A DNA stretch of 64,000 bases from assembly GCF_007874125.1 (NCBI RefSeq), contig NZ_CP040128.1:1612001-1676000 (forward strand). The letters are read 5' to 3'. Shown piece after piece: positions 52,066-63,889 of the stretch. A program made the position numbers and the translations under genes. Each line of letters begins with the position of its first letter. Within the stretch, counting starts at the first letter, position 1. Below the pieces are notes generated by a model that did not search any database, was not told the origin of the DNA, and saw only the letters and a list, made by a program, of their open reading frames with translations. Source of the stretch: Noviherbaspirillum sp. UKPF54 (lineage in GTDB: Bacteria > Pseudomonadota > Gammaproteobacteria > Burkholderiales > Burkholderiaceae_D).

Positions 52066-52764
52066 ATGTCTACCGGAATATTCAACGATCGTGTCGACGC
52101 CGCCCGGGCCCTTTTGGAGCGCCTCCAGGAGTATCGCGGCCGCAATCCACTGGTACTCGCGATTCCGCGCGGCGCGGCGCCGATGGGGCAAATTCTCGCG
52201 CAACAGCTCGACGGCGAACTGGATGTCGTATTGGTCCACAAGCTCGGTGCTTTGCTCGATCCGGAGCTCGCTATTGGGGCCATCGATGAAAGCGGGTGGA
52301 CCTATCTCGCGCCGATGATCGAAGAGCTTGGGGAGACGCACAGGATGATCGAACAGACCAAGGCGCGCCAACTGGAGACATTGAAAAAGCGGCGCGCGCA
52401 ATACACGCCATTCGCGCCGCCGATCGACCCCAGGGGCCGTATTGCGATCGTGGTGGATGACGGTCTGGCCACGGGGGCAACGATGATCGCGGCGCTCCAT
52501 GCTGTTCGCGCCAGAAAACCTGCGGAACTGATATGCGCAGTGCCGGTTGCGGCGGCCGACAGCCTGCAGCAGATTTACCCGCTGGCCGACAAGGTGGTCG
52601 TTCTGCAAGTGCCGTCGTACTTCGGTGCGGTCAGCCAGTTTTACCGGCATTTTCCTGCGGTCACGGATGAGGAAGTGGCACACATCCTTGCGGTAGCGCG
52701 CACGCCTGCTGCGCATACTTCGCCTGCCTATGCGCCGGAGCGCCAAACCGGCAAGAGAGAATAG
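52066..52764 (+). CDS. Phosphoribosyltransferase-family protein
   Basis: 232 residues from the ATG at 52066. The PRPP-binding loop is IVVDDGLATGATM; the N-terminal part has NPLVLAIPRGAAPMG and LDVVLVHKLGA. This group of orphan phosphoribosyltransferases, sometimes fused to hydrolases, is found widely with stress genes; the base substrate is unknown. It is convergent with the GGDEF-EAL gene, 2 bp apart. Confidence 0.85.
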   Translation: MSTGIFNDRVDAARALLERLQEYRGRNPLVLAIPRGAAPMGQILAQQLDGELDVVLVHKLGALLDPELAIGAIDESGWTYLAPMIEELGETHRMIEQTKARQLETLKKRRAQYTPFAPPIDPRGRIAIVVDDGLATGATMIAALHAVRARKPAELICAVPVAAADSLQQIYPLADKVVVLQVPSYFGAVSQFYRHFPAVTDEEVAHILAVARTPAAHTSPAYAPERQTGKRE

Positions 52765-52766
52765 AA

Positions 52767-54854
52767 CTATGGATCCAAATTGAAACCCGACACAGTTCCT
52801 TGCGCAAAGAGCGTGGCAAACATTTTTCCCGACACCGGTTTGCACAGATAAAACCCCTGGGCCTGCCTGCAGCCCTGCTCCCGCACATAGGCCAGCGCTT
52901 CGCGCGACTCGATGCCCTCCGCAACCACCTCAAGCTGCAATGCCGTACCCAACGCGATAATCGCATCGGTAATCGCCCGGTTCGACGCGTTTTGGTCGAA
53001 TCCGAGAATAAATTCCTTGTCGATCTTGATCTTATCGATGGGAAGGTGGCTGAGATAGCTGAGGCTGGAGTAGCCTTTCCCAAAATCGTCGAGCGCGACT
53101 TTAACCCCCAGCTCGCGCAAGCGCTGTATCGTCCGGATCGCGTGGTCGACGTTGTCCATCACGGCCGTTTCTGTCAATTCAATCTGCAATGCATCGGCCG
53201 GGACCTGCTTTTCGCGCAGCCTGCGTTCGATGTCATCGACAAAGCTGCGCAATTTGAATTGCACAGGAGACACATTGACGGAGATCGGGATCAAGGGCAG
53301 CCCTTGCTGCCGCCAGCGATGCTGCTCGCGAGCGATTTCATCCAGCACCCAATCGGTCATCCGACTGACAAGGCCTGACATTTCTGCAATCGGCACGAAC
53401 ACGTCCGGCCCCACGCGCCCGTTTTCCCAGCGAATGAGCGCTTCGGCGCAGAGCACCTTTCCCGAACTGATTTCGACAATCGGCTGGTATGCCATGCTCA
53501 GCTCACCCTTGCCGATCGCCCTTCTCAATTCATGTTCGATGCGGGAGTGCGTGATTGATTGAGACGCCAAATCGTCGGTATAGAAACGATAGCTGTTCCT
53601 TCCGGAATCCTTGGCCGCGTACATCGCAGCATCCGCCCGTCGCAGCAATTCATTGAGCGTTTCTCCGTCGCTGGGAAACAGGCTGATGCCTATGCATGCC
53701 TCCACCGTCAATTCAATGCCATCTACATTGACCGGCTTGCCGATGAGGTGGATTAGATCGGCTGCAACAGTATGCGGAAGGCGGCGTTCATCTACTTGCG
53801 GCAACAGGATGACGAACTCGTCGCCGCCGATGCGCGTGATGACGTCCTCGCCGCGCATGCGCGATTGAATCCGCGCGGCCAATTCACGCAACAGCTTGTC
53901 CCCGACCTCGTGGCCATAAATGTCGTTGACGGACTTGAATCGATCCAGATCGATAAACAGGACCGCAACCTGCTGGCAGGAGCGCCGGGCCTCGCCAAAC
54001 AGGTGCTTGGCACATTCGTACAACAGTGCCCGATTGGGAAGCCCTGTCAGAGGATCGTGCAGCGCCGCCTTTCTTAGGCTTTCCTGCGCATGATTGCGTT
54101 CCGTGGAATCATGTGCAAAGACAACCACTTCATCGATGGCGCTTGCGGCATTGAATAACGGCGTGGCGCTCACCGTATAGTCGCGCACGCCGGAGTCAGT
54201 GATGTGTTGCACTTCGGTGGTGACCGGTTTGGCGCCGGTGAGCGCATCTCTGGCGGCCGCATGCCAGAACACGTTCTCCCCGCCCGCAGCGATCGGCATG
54301 CCCGCCCGGCGCGCGGCGGAGTTCAGATAGGTCGGCTTGAGCTGGTGATCGACAATAATGACTTGATCGATGAAGCTGTCGAAGGCGGATTTCAAGCGGG
54401 TTTCCATTGCCTGGACCTGGAGCTCGGCTGTCTTGCTCTTCGTTATGTCCCGAATCGACAAAACGGCGAAGGTTTCATTAGTACCGAGAAACCGCAGCGG
54501 CCTTCCACTGTGGCTCGATATCCATTGCCGTCCGGTACGCTTATTCCTGACCCACAAGACGATATCGGCGACTTCCTCCCCGTGCATGACACGCCATACC
54601 GGCCAGTCTTCCACTGGCACCGGCTCTGCGTCCAGCGTGGAAACCTCGAAGGTCGCGTCCAGGCCGGCTTTGGTCAGCTTGATTTCTTCCTTTGTCGTTG
54701 CGCTGAGAAAGTCCAGCGCCGCCTGATTTGCTTCGATCACCTGCCCATCCAGGGCATACATCAGCACGCCTTCATTCAAGCTGTCGAGAATTGCATGCAG
54801 GCGCGCATAGCCGTGGCGGTCACGTTTTACCGGAGCAAGCTTGATTTTTTCCAT
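52767..54854 (-). CDS. PAS-PAS-GGDEF-EAL cyclic-di-GMP signalling protein
   Basis: 695 residues. Two PAS-type sensor domains (about 12-140 and 145-265), then GGDEF at 343-347 (RIGGDEFVI) and an EAL domain starting at Glu471 (AEALIRW) with DDFGKGYSSLSYL and AEGIES. All usual catalytic motifs look intact, so it may make and degrade c-di-GMP. No membrane segment is seen. It is the second such protein in the window and is monocistronic. Confidence 0.92.
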   Translation of the reverse strand: MEKIKLAPVKRDRHGYARLHAILDSLNEGVLMYALDGQVIEANQAALDFLSATTKEEIKLTKAGLDATFEVSTLDAEPVPVEDWPVWRVMHGEEVADIVLWVRNKRTGRQWISSHSGRPLRFLGTNETFAVLSIRDITKSKTAELQVQAMETRLKSAFDSFIDQVIIVDHQLKPTYLNSAARRAGMPIAAGGENVFWHAAARDALTGAKPVTTEVQHITDSGVRDYTVSATPLFNAASAIDEVVVFAHDSTERNHAQESLRKAALHDPLTGLPNRALLYECAKHLFGEARRSCQQVAVLFIDLDRFKSVNDIYGHEVGDKLLRELAARIQSRMRGEDVITRIGGDEFVILLPQVDERRLPHTVAADLIHLIGKPVNVDGIELTVEACIGISLFPSDGETLNELLRRADAAMYAAKDSGRNSYRFYTDDLASQSITHSRIEHELRRAIGKGELSMAYQPIVEISSGKVLCAEALIRWENGRVGPDVFVPIAEMSGLVSRMTDWVLDEIAREQHRWRQQGLPLIPISVNVSPVQFKLRSFVDDIERRLREKQVPADALQIELTETAVMDNVDHAIRTIQRLRELGVKVALDDFGKGYSSLSYLSHLPIDKIKIDKEFILGFDQNASNRAITDAIIALGTALQLEVVAEGIESREALAYVREQGCRQAQGFYLCKPVSGKMFATLFAQGTVSGFNLDP

Positions 54855-55125
54855 GTGAATTCATCTTGCCGAAAAATAGTTTTTGGCGAGGCTGTCGATT
54901 AGACCGCTGAAAATGCATTTCGCGCCATCGGCAAGGAACAATTCCATTAGGAAACGCTCAATGAGAAATTCTGCTTGTTGGCGCTACGTAGGCGGAGGCG
55001 GCCATCGGTACTGACTCGCCCGCGACAGACGCGACGACCGTGCTCATGGATGGCCGTGATGCGAAGGCCAGTGTTGCGAAGGCATAGGCTACTGTTGTCT
55101 GACAGGCCGCTTCATGATCGATTCG
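54855..55125. other. Intergenic region between GGDEF-EAL and ACP genes
   Basis: 271 bp with no gene. It should hold the GGDEF-EAL promoter (leftward) and the 3' end of the ACP operon transcript. I found no clear terminator. Confidence 0.4.
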
Positions 55126-55368
55126 TCAGAGCTTTGCCCCCAGATACTCCACCAGGTCGTTCAAAGTGCGCAGTCGCGCATAGTCGGATTCGGGAATGTC
55201 CACCTTGAGCTTGCGGTGCAGGCCGATCAGGAAATTGAGCCAGTCCATCGAATCGAGGTCGACCTGTTCGCGCAGCGCCCGGTCGACGACGAGTTCGTTC
55301 TCATCGACTTCCGGCGCGATCGACTTGAGATTGGAGACCACCGTCGCCAGCAATTCCTGTTTTTCCAT
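55126..55368 (-). CDS. Acyl carrier protein, last gene of the dehydrogenase operon
   Basis: 80 residues from the ATG at 55368, with AAGGGAA upstream. The phosphopantetheine attachment site is Ser40 in VDLDSMDWLNF. Helix 1 and the acidic surface are typical of ACPs. It ends the leftward operon, 10 bp after the E2 gene. An ACP as part of a 2-oxoacid dehydrogenase operon is unusual and suggests that acyl groups made by the complex, or by the synthetase, are passed to ACP. Confidence 0.87.
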   Translation of the reverse strand: MEKQELLATVVSNLKSIAPEVDENELVVDRALREQVDLDSMDWLNFLIGLHRKLKVDIPESDYARLRTLNDLVEYLGAKL

Positions 55369-55378
55369 CGTATTCCCT

Positions 55379-56539
55379 TCAGAGTTGCTCCGGGTGCTGC
55401 AGCCGCTCCCGCACCTCGGCCAGAAACAGCGCACCGTAATGACCGTCCGATACCCGGTGGTCGCCCGACAGGCTGGCGGTGGTCGCCGGCATCGTGCACA
55501 GCCCGCCGTCCGCTGTGACCCACGCGATGTCGCGAACCCTGCCGAAGCCGACCAGAGCGACCTGCGGCGGATAGATCACGCCGAACACGCTTTCCACACC
55601 CTGCTCGCCGAGATTGGTCACCGTAATCGTCGGATCCGACATTTCGGAACTGCGTAGCGATCCGGCGCGCGCACGCTGCACGAGGTCGGTGAGGTCGCGC
55701 ATCAGCTGGTCCAGCGGCTTGTCGACGGCATTGTGGATGGCTGGCGCAATCAGCCCGCCCTGCCGCAGAGAGATCGCGACGCCGACATGGATCGACCGCG
55801 ACGGCCGGCGCTCCCCGTCCACATAGAAACCATTCATGTCCGGGTATTTTTTCAACGCGAGCGCCACCGCCTTGATCTGCAGCGTCGCCATCAGCAGGCG
55901 TTCGGTGATGCTGCGTTTTTCGTTGGCCGCGGCCAGCCACTGCTGCGCCTTGCGCATCGGCACGGTCTCGCTCAGGTAGTAGTGAGGGATTTCCTTCTTC
56001 GAGCGGCTCATCGCGGCGGCGATCGCCTTGCGCATCGCGGCCTGCCTGTCGGACGGAGCCGGCTGTGCCTGCGCTGGCGCTTCGAGCCGCTGCACGTCCT
56101 GCAAAGTCACCGCACCATCCGGTCCGGTGCCGGACACGCTGTCGATGTCGATGCCGTGATCTTCCGCATGCTTGCGCGCGGCAGGAGAAATCCTGCGCCG
56201 CGCGGTTGCTGCCGCTGCCGGTCGGGAGAGCGCGACGACCGGCTCGGGCATGCGCACGGGAGGAGCTTCGGCGGCAGGCACTGTCTGTGTTTGCTCCGAT
56301 TCCCCCGCGCCCAGGAGCGTCGCGAGCACCGCGCCGACCGGCACGATGTCACCGGGCTGCGCCCGCAACTCGAAGACAGTGCCTTCCTGCCAGCTTTCCA
56401 CATCGACCGCTGCTTTCGACGTATCGACCACGGCCACTACCTGACCACGCCTGACGGTATCGCCCGGCTTGATTTGCCACTGGAGCAGCTTGCCCTCGTC
56501 CACGTCGGCACCGAGGAATGGCAATTTGAACTCGATCAT
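55379..56539 (-). CDS. 2-oxoacid dehydrogenase E2 (lipoyl acyltransferase)
   Basis: 386 residues. A single N-terminal lipoyl domain has Lys42 in [10 protein letters not shown] Pro/Ala linker and a peripheral-subunit-binding domain follow ([16 protein letters not shown], about 114-145). The catalytic domain ends with HRVSDGHYG, the HxxxDG motif. Its ATG overlaps the E1 beta stop. It takes the acyl group from E1 and passes it to CoA. No E3 gene is nearby; the housekeeping lipoamide dehydrogenase would serve. Confidence 0.92.
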   Translation of the reverse strand: MIEFKLPFLGADVDEGKLLQWQIKPGDTVRRGQVVAVVDTSKAAVDVESWQEGTVFELRAQPGDIVPVGAVLATLLGAGESEQTQTVPAAEAPPVRMPEPVVALSRPAAAATARRRISPAARKHAEDHGIDIDSVSGTGPDGAVTLQDVQRLEAPAQAQPAPSDRQAAMRKAIAAAMSRSKKEIPHYYLSETVPMRKAQQWLAAANEKRSITERLLMATLQIKAVALALKKYPDMNGFYVDGERRPSRSIHVGVAISLRQGGLIAPAIHNAVDKPLDQLMRDLTDLVQRARAGSLRSSEMSDPTITVTNLGEQGVESVFGVIYPPQVALVGFGRVRDIAWVTADGGLCTMPATTASLSGDHRVSDGHYGALFLAEVRERLQHPEQL

Positions 56540-57507
56540 CGTTTGCCCACCGCTAGTCTGGCCGCCGCCACAATGGAATCCGCCTGCGGCAGCGCCGCTT
56601 CTTCCAGGTGCCGTGCATACGGGATCGGCACTTCGGCACTGCAGACGCGAACCGGCGCTGCATCCAGGTCGTAGAACGCGTTTTCCGTGATGCAGGCGAC
56701 AATTTCCGCCGCCAGGCTGCCGGTTTTCCAGCCCTCGTCGACCACAACTGCGCGATGCGTCTTGCGCACCGACGCGAGGATTGTGTCGATATCCAGCGGA
56801 CGCAGCACCCTCAGGTCGACCACTTCGGCGTCGATGCCGTCCGCCGCCAGCCGCTCGGCCGCTACCAGCGCCTTCGGCAGGCAGCCGCCATACGCATACA
56901 GGCTGACGTCACTTCCTTCCCGGCGTATCGCCGCCGAGCGGATGTCGCACGGGCCCGGCACAATGTCGGCCTCGATGTTGTACAGCTGGGCATGTTCGAA
57001 CAGGATCACCGGGTCGGGATCGGCCAGCGCCGGCGCCAGCATCCCGCGCGCATCGGCGACGGTGGCCGGGGCCAGCACCTTGATGCCGGGGATGTGCGCA
57101 TACCATCCTTCCAGGCTGTGCGAATGCTGTGCCGCGACCTGCCGCCCGGCGCCGGTTGCCATCCGGATCACGACCGGCACGTTGAACTGGCCGCCCGACA
57201 TATGGCGCAAAGCGGCCGCCGTATTGACGATCTGGTCCAGCGCCAGCAGGCTGAAGTTGACCGTCATGACTTCGACGATCGGGCGCATGCCGCCCAGCGC
57301 CGCGCCGATGCCGGCGCCGACGAAGCCGAGTTCAGACAGCGGCGTGTCGCGGATGCGTTCCGGCCCGAACTCCTCGACAAAGCCTTTCGACACCGCATAC
57401 GTGCCGCCGTACTTGCCGACATCCTCGCCCATCAGGAACACGCGCGGGTCGGTGGTCAGCGCCTCGCGCATCGCCTGGCGCATTGCCTCGCGATAGCTCA
57501 TCTTCAT
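56536..57507 (-). CDS. 2-oxoacid dehydrogenase E1 beta subunit
   Basis: 323 residues from the ATG at 57507, which overlaps the E1 alpha stop (ATGA). Family blocks: [54 protein letters not shown] and [11 protein letters not shown]. The frame stays open upstream inside the E1 alpha gene but that part is not coding. With E1 alpha it forms the thiamine-diphosphate dehydrogenase of the acetoin/pyruvate/branched-chain type. Confidence 0.92.
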   Translation of the reverse strand: MKMSYREAMRQAMREALTTDPRVFLMGEDVGKYGGTYAVSKGFVEEFGPERIRDTPLSELGFVGAGIGAALGGMRPIVEVMTVNFSLLALDQIVNTAAALRHMSGGQFNVPVVIRMATGAGRQVAAQHSHSLEGWYAHIPGIKVLAPATVADARGMLAPALADPDPVILFEHAQLYNIEADIVPGPCDIRSAAIRREGSDVSLYAYGGCLPKALVAAERLAADGIDAEVVDLRVLRPLDIDTILASVRKTHRAVVVDEGWKTGSLAAEIVACITENAFYDLDAAPVRVCSAEVPIPYARHLEEAALPQADSIVAAARLAVGKR

Positions 57508-58480
57508 CGCTGCGGCCCCGGCGTATAGACATCGCGCGTCAGATCCTCGACCGGCTCCCACTGCGCGGCGTCGGCGAACGCGACCGCTTGCTGCACTTCT
57601 TGCTCGGCCTGCGCGTCGAGCGCGAGGAATTCGGCTTCGGTCAGCTTGTCCTCGGCTTTCAGGCGCGCGGAAAAAGTATGGATCGGACCGCGCTTCTTCC
57701 ATGCTTCGATTTCGGCCTTGTCGCGGTACAAGTCGGGATCGAACATCGAGTGCGCGCGAAAGCGATAAGTCTGGAATTCGACGAATACCGGCCCTTCCCC
57801 GGCGCGCACCTGGCGCGCGGCTTCCTTCGTCGTTTCGTGCACCGCGACCACGTCCATGCCATCGGCTTTCATGGTGCGCACGTTGTAGCTGGCCGCCTTC
57901 GCGCACAGATCAGTTTGCGATTCGGAACGCGCGAGCGCGGTGCCCATTGCATAGAAATTGTTCTCGCAGAGGAAAAGCACCGGCAGTTTCCACAACGCGG
58001 CCAGGTTGATCGATTCATGGAAGGCGCCCTCTGCCATCGCGCCCTCGCCGAAGAAGCAGGCGTTCACGCGCGAAATACTTTGCATCTTGTCGGCCAGCGC
58101 TAGGCCGACAGTCAGCGGCAAGCCACCGCCGACGATTGCATTGCCGCCGAAGAAGCGGGTGGCGCGATCGAACAGGTGCATCGAGCCGCCCCGTCCGCGC
58201 GAGCAGCCGTCGCGCTTGCCGAACATTTCCGCCATGATCGCCGTCATCGGCACGCCACGCACCAGCGCATGTCCATGCTCACGGTAGGTAGCGATGATGT
58301 TGTCCTCCGGCGCAAGCGCATGCAGCGCGCCGACCGCGACCGCTTCCTCGCCGATATACAGATGCAGAAAGCCGCGGATCTTGCCGGCGCCGTACAGCTC
58401 CGCCGATTTTTCCTCCATGCGGCGGATGCGCAGCATGTCGGTCAGCAGCGCCATGCAGATGGCCTTGTCATAAGGAACGC

Positions 58481-58484
<4 letters not shown>
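57504..58484 (-). CDS. 2-oxoacid dehydrogenase E1 alpha subunit (AcoA-like)
   Basis: 326 residues. [35 protein letters not shown] and the thiamine-binding region [20 protein letters not shown] ending in CENN are typical of the AcoA/PdhA group. The [12 protein letters not shown] loop includes the usual phosphorylation-loop region. Its start overlaps the acyl-CoA synthetase stop. Pyruvate, acetoin or a branched 2-oxoacid are all possible substrates; sequence alone does not decide. Confidence 0.92.
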
Positions 58485-60247
<1,763 letters not shown>

Positions 60248-60309
60248 GGCGATCCTTTCTCTTCTGCGAATTACTGGGCCATTGTGAGCCGTGCCGGGAG
60301 GGGGAGCCC

Positions 60310-60323
60310 TTGATTCGGATCAA
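60310..60323. promoter_or_regulatory. Perfect FNR/ANR-type box in a divergent promoter
   Basis: TTGAT-TCGG-ATCAA matches the FNR/ANR consensus in all ten positions. It lies 63 bp from the leftward synthetase start and 143 bp from the chosen rightward start, so it could control one or both operons in response to oxygen. Confidence 0.75.
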
Positions 60324-60465
60324 ATCTGCACAACCATGTGGAAGCCCGCGCGATGATGGTTGGCATACGCAGCTTCCCATGTGCAATGACTTGCAGGCAT
60401 TACTTCTTGTACCGAGCAAGTGCGCGAGCTTGATTCATGACAAAGATGCGCGTTTGCGAAGCACT

Positions 60466-63294
60466 ATGGTGAAGCAGACTCTTTCAACAGGGCTTTCCGT
60501 GAACGACGCCATCCCACCCACTGGAACGCCGACTCCCGAGCAATTGCTTGCCATCGTTCGTCAGCTCGCATACGAAACCCACCCTGGCCATTCGTATCCG
60601 GTCACCGTGGACGCCTCGTTCGAGCGCGACCTGGGATTGGACAGCCTGGCACGCGTGGAATTGATGCAGCGCGTGGAAAAGGCGTTTAGTGTTGAATTAC
60701 CCGCCGAAGCTCTATCCGAGGCCGACACGCCGCTTGCGCTGCTGCGCTATCTGGGGAAGACGCCACAAGTGCGGGTGGCGGAAACCCGGGCGTCATTGCC
60801 CGGCACGCGATCCGTCGGCATTCCCGCTGGAGCGCAGACGCTGGTCGATGTTCTCGAATGGCACGCCGCACACCAGCCGGATCGTTTTCACATCCTGCTG
60901 CATGACGAGCAACATCAGGAACATCCGCTGCGCTACCACGACTTGCTCGATGCGGCACGCGGTATTGCCGCCGGTCTGGCTGGGCAAGGGCTCCTGCCCA
61001 GGCAAACCGTCGCCTTGATGCTGCCCACCGGACGCGACTATCTTGCTTGCTTTTTCGGCGTGATGATTGCCGGCGGCATCCCGGTGCCGATCTACCCGCC
61101 GGCGCGGATGGCCCATATCGAAGACCACTTGCGAAGGCATGCGCGCATCCTGTCCAACGCCGAAGCGTCACTCATCATCACCCTGGAGCAGGCCAAGCCG
61201 GTTGCCGTCATGCTGCAAGCCGCAGCGCCGTCCCTGGCGGCGATCGTCACGCCATCCGAACTGCGCGCATCGCCGGCGACATCACGCTATCGCCCGCAGG
61301 GCAGCGACATCGCCTTCCTTCAATACACCTCGGGCAGCACCGGTGATCCCAAGGGCGTCATGCTGACCCACGCCAACCTGCTCGCCAATATCCGTGCGCT
61401 GGGGCAGGCAGCGCAGGCTTCGCCGAGCGACATCTTTGTGTCGTGGCTGCCGCTTTACCACGACATGGGCTTGATCGGCGCCTGGTTCGGCTCGCTGTAC
61501 TATGGCATGCCGCTGGTGCTCATGTCGCCGCTTGCTTTTCTCGCGCGGCCGGCACTCTGGCTGCAAGCCATTGCGCGCCATCGCGGCACAATATCGGCCG
61601 CGCCGAACTTCGCCTATGAGCTGTGCGTGCGGCATGTCAGCGATGCTGCGCTGGCCGGCCTGGATCTGTCGAGCTGGCGCTTGGCGCTCAACGGCGCGGA
61701 GCCGGTCAGTCCATCCACCCTGGAAGCGTTCGCCGCGCGATTTGCATGTTGCGGGTTGCGCCGGCAGGCGGTCACGCCCGTGTACGGTCTGGCGGAATCC
61801 TCGGTCGGGCTGGCGTTTCCTCCGCTGGAGCGCGGACCGCGCATCGATGTCATCCGGCGCGAGCCGTTCACCCGCCATGGCAGTGCGGAACCGGCGACCG
61901 GGGCCGATACCGCCACCCTCGCCATTCCGGGTTGCGGCCGGGCGCTGCCGGGGCACGAGATCCGGGTCGTCGATGACGCCGGCGTCGAACTGCCCGAACG
62001 CCGGGTCGGGCGCCTGGAATTCCGCGGGCCGTCCGCCACGGCGGGTTACTATCGCCATCCCGCAGCCACGCGCGCCCTGTTGCGCGACGGCTGGCTCGAT
62101 TCGGGCGACCTTGCGTACATGGCGCAAGGCGAGGTCTACGTCACCGGCCGCGTGAAGGATCTGCTCAAGCGCGGCGGACGCAACCTGTACCCGTACGACC
62201 TGGAGGAGGCCATCGGCAAGCTGCCGGGCATCCGCAAGGGATGCGTTGCGGTGTTCGCCAGCCCCGACCCTGCCACCGGCAGCGAGCGCCTGGTGATCAT
62301 AGCCGAGACCCGGGAACGGAACGAAGCCGCGCGCGCGCAGTTGCGCCACGCGCTTAACCAGACCGCGATCGACGTGATCGGCATGCCGGCGGACGACATC
62401 GTTCTGGTGCCGCCGCATGCGGTGCTCAAGACTTCGAGCGGAAAGATCCGTCGTCTCGCGAGCCGGGAAGCCTATGAGCATGGCACGGCGGTGAAGCCTG
62501 CCGCCATGCCGTGGCTGCAGGCCGCACGCCTGGCCGCAAGTGTCATGCTGGCCCGTGCCAGGGTCGGCGCGCGGCGCATTGCCGCATGGGCGTATGGCGT
62601 CTACGCGTGGGCTATCCTTGCCGCGCTGGCGCTCCCTTGCGGCGGGATGGTCATCCTGCTGCAACAGCCGGCACTGGGACGGCGCGTCGCCCGCTGCGGC
62701 GCACGTCTGCTATTCCGGCTTACAGGCACGCCGCTATCGGCCAAGGGCATCGATTGCTTGCCGCGCCAGCCCCATGTGCTCCTGGTTAATCACGCCAGCT
62801 ATCTGGATGCCATCGCGCTGACCGCACTGTTGCCAGCCGTGCCTGGATATACCTATGCGGCAAAGCGCGAATTCGCGGAGCAGCCGGCGATGCGCAACCT
62901 GCTGACCGGGTTGGGCGCTCTTTTTGTCGAACGCTTCGATGCCCGACGCGGCGCGAAAGATGTGGAACGGATGGCTGCCGCGTTGCAGCGCGGCGAGAAC
63001 ATCGTCGTCTTCCCTGAAGGAACGTTCAGCCGCGAGGCCGGGCTGATGCCCTTTCATTCAGGCGCATTCATTGCCGCCGCCAGGGCGGCGGCGCCGGTTG
63101 TCGTGTCAGGCCTGCGTGGCACACGTGCGGCCTTGCGTGCCGGAACGTGGCGGCCGCACCGTTTTCCCATCGAATTTGAAGTCGGTCAAGCATTTACCCC
63201 GTCCGGCCCCGACTGGAGTGCAACGGTGCAGCTGAGCATTGCAGCACGTGCGGCGATGTCCACGCTGTGCGGCGAGTTTGCTTCTCCCGCATAA
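60466..63294 (+). CDS. ACP-FAAL-PlsC trifunctional fusion (acyl-AMP ligase/acyltransferase)
   Basis: About 942 residues from the ATG at 60466; ATG 60379 and TTG 60310 are in frame, but the latter lies on the FNR box. An N-terminal carrier domain has Ser60 (DLGLDSLARVELM). The central adenylate-forming domain shows YTSGSTGDPKGVMLTH and WLPLYHDMGLIG, the latter typical of fatty-acyl-AMP ligases. A hydrophobic segment (about 705-730) leads to a C-terminal PlsC-type acyltransferase with NHASYLDA and FPEGTFSR. It could activate a fatty acid, load its own carrier domain and acylate a membrane lipid. Exact product unknown. Confidence 0.87.
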   Translation: MVKQTLSTGLSVNDAIPPTGTPTPEQLLAIVRQLAYETHPGHSYPVTVDASFERDLGLDSLARVELMQRVEKAFSVELPAEALSEADTPLALLRYLGKTPQVRVAETRASLPGTRSVGIPAGAQTLVDVLEWHAAHQPDRFHILLHDEQHQEHPLRYHDLLDAARGIAAGLAGQGLLPRQTVALMLPTGRDYLACFFGVMIAGGIPVPIYPPARMAHIEDHLRRHARILSNAEASLIITLEQAKPVAVMLQAAAPSLAAIVTPSELRASPATSRYRPQGSDIAFLQYTSGSTGDPKGVMLTHANLLANIRALGQAAQASPSDIFVSWLPLYHDMGLIGAWFGSLYYGMPLVLMSPLAFLARPALWLQAIARHRGTISAAPNFAYELCVRHVSDAALAGLDLSSWRLALNGAEPVSPSTLEAFAARFACCGLRRQAVTPVYGLAESSVGLAFPPLERGPRIDVIRREPFTRHGSAEPATGADTATLAIPGCGRALPGHEIRVVDDAGVELPERRVGRLEFRGPSATAGYYRHPAATRALLRDGWLDSGDLAYMAQGEVYVTGRVKDLLKRGGRNLYPYDLEEAIGKLPGIRKGCVAVFASPDPATGSERLVIIAETRERNEAARAQLRHALNQTAIDVIGMPADDIVLVPPHAVLKTSSGKIRRLASREAYEHGTAVKPAAMPWLQAARLAASVMLARARVGARRIAAWAYGVYAWAILAALALPCGGMVILLQQPALGRRVARCGARLLFRLTGTPLSAKGIDCLPRQPHVLLVNHASYLDAIALTALLPAVPGYTYAAKREFAEQPAMRNLLTGLGALFVERFDARRGAKDVERMAAALQRGENIVVFPEGTFSREAGLMPFHSGAFIAAARAAAPVVVSGLRGTRAALRAGTWRPHRFPIEFEVGQAFTPSGPDWSATVQLSIAARAAMSTLCGEFASPA

Positions 63295-63583
63295 AATCAT
63301 TGCGATTCATGGCGATAAATAAATTTTCCTTGGTGGGGAGCACCTGTGTCGGTTTCATCGCCTATCCTCGAAAAGCGAGCCACGGGAGCGCGATGAATGC
63401 TTGCCTCGGCACTAAGAAGCAAACACCCCAAGTCACCGAGTTCAGGCGGGATTTCACTTCCGTCTCAGTGCGATGCAGAAGACACCATCATTCACAGACC
63501 CGTTTGAGCACGCGCAAGCCCTCCTCCTCCTCCGCTGCTAACGTGAATTGATTGCACCGAGCATTTTCCAAGGAGAAAACGCC
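63295..63583. other. Intergenic region before the GYD gene
   Basis: 289 bp. Open frames here have no motif or ribosome site. AAGGAG at 63570-63575 is the ribosome site of the next gene. No terminator was recognised after the fusion gene. Confidence 0.45.
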
Positions 63584-63889
63584 ATGCAAACTTTTATTCT
63601 CTTGACTCGCCTTTCACCCGAGGCATTGAAATCCCCGTCGTCAATGGAAGATTTCGAAAAGCGGGCTGTCCGACACATCGAGCAGGAGTGCCCGGATGTC
63701 ACATGGCTGCAAAGCTATGCGCTGCTGGGGCCGTATGACTATCTGGATATATTCACGGCGCCGGACATGAATGCAGCCTTGAAGGTGTCGGCGATCATTC
63801 GCACTTTCGGTCGCGCGCATTCGGAAGTATGGGGCGCCACTGACTGGAGCGGCTTCAAGGCCATCCTTCATTCCCTGCCCTCGCAATGA
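63584..63889 (+). CDS. GYD-domain protein
   Basis: 101 residues from the ATG at 63584. MQTFILLTRLSPEALKSPSS, LGPYDYLDIFTAPD and AIIRTFGRAHSEVWGATDW fit the small GYD family (alpha-beta dimeric barrel-like). Function of the family is unknown. A strong AAGGAGAAAA lies 8 bp upstream. It stands alone at the right end. Confidence 0.82.
   Translation: MQTFILLTRLSPEALKSPSSMEDFEKRAVRHIEQECPDVTWLQSYALLGPYDYLDIFTAPDMNAALKVSAIIRTFGRAHSEVWGATDWSGFKAILHSLPSQ

Noticed and set aside
60310..60465. TTG start at 60310 for the ACP-FAAL-PlsC fusion
   Set aside because: The codon lies on the perfect FNR-type box, has no ribosome site, and the first 52 residues look non-coding; the first domain begins well after 60466.
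63267..63551. 94-codon rightward frame after the fusion gene
   Set aside because: It overlaps the end of the fusion gene, and has low-complexity Ser/Arg composition and no ribosome site.
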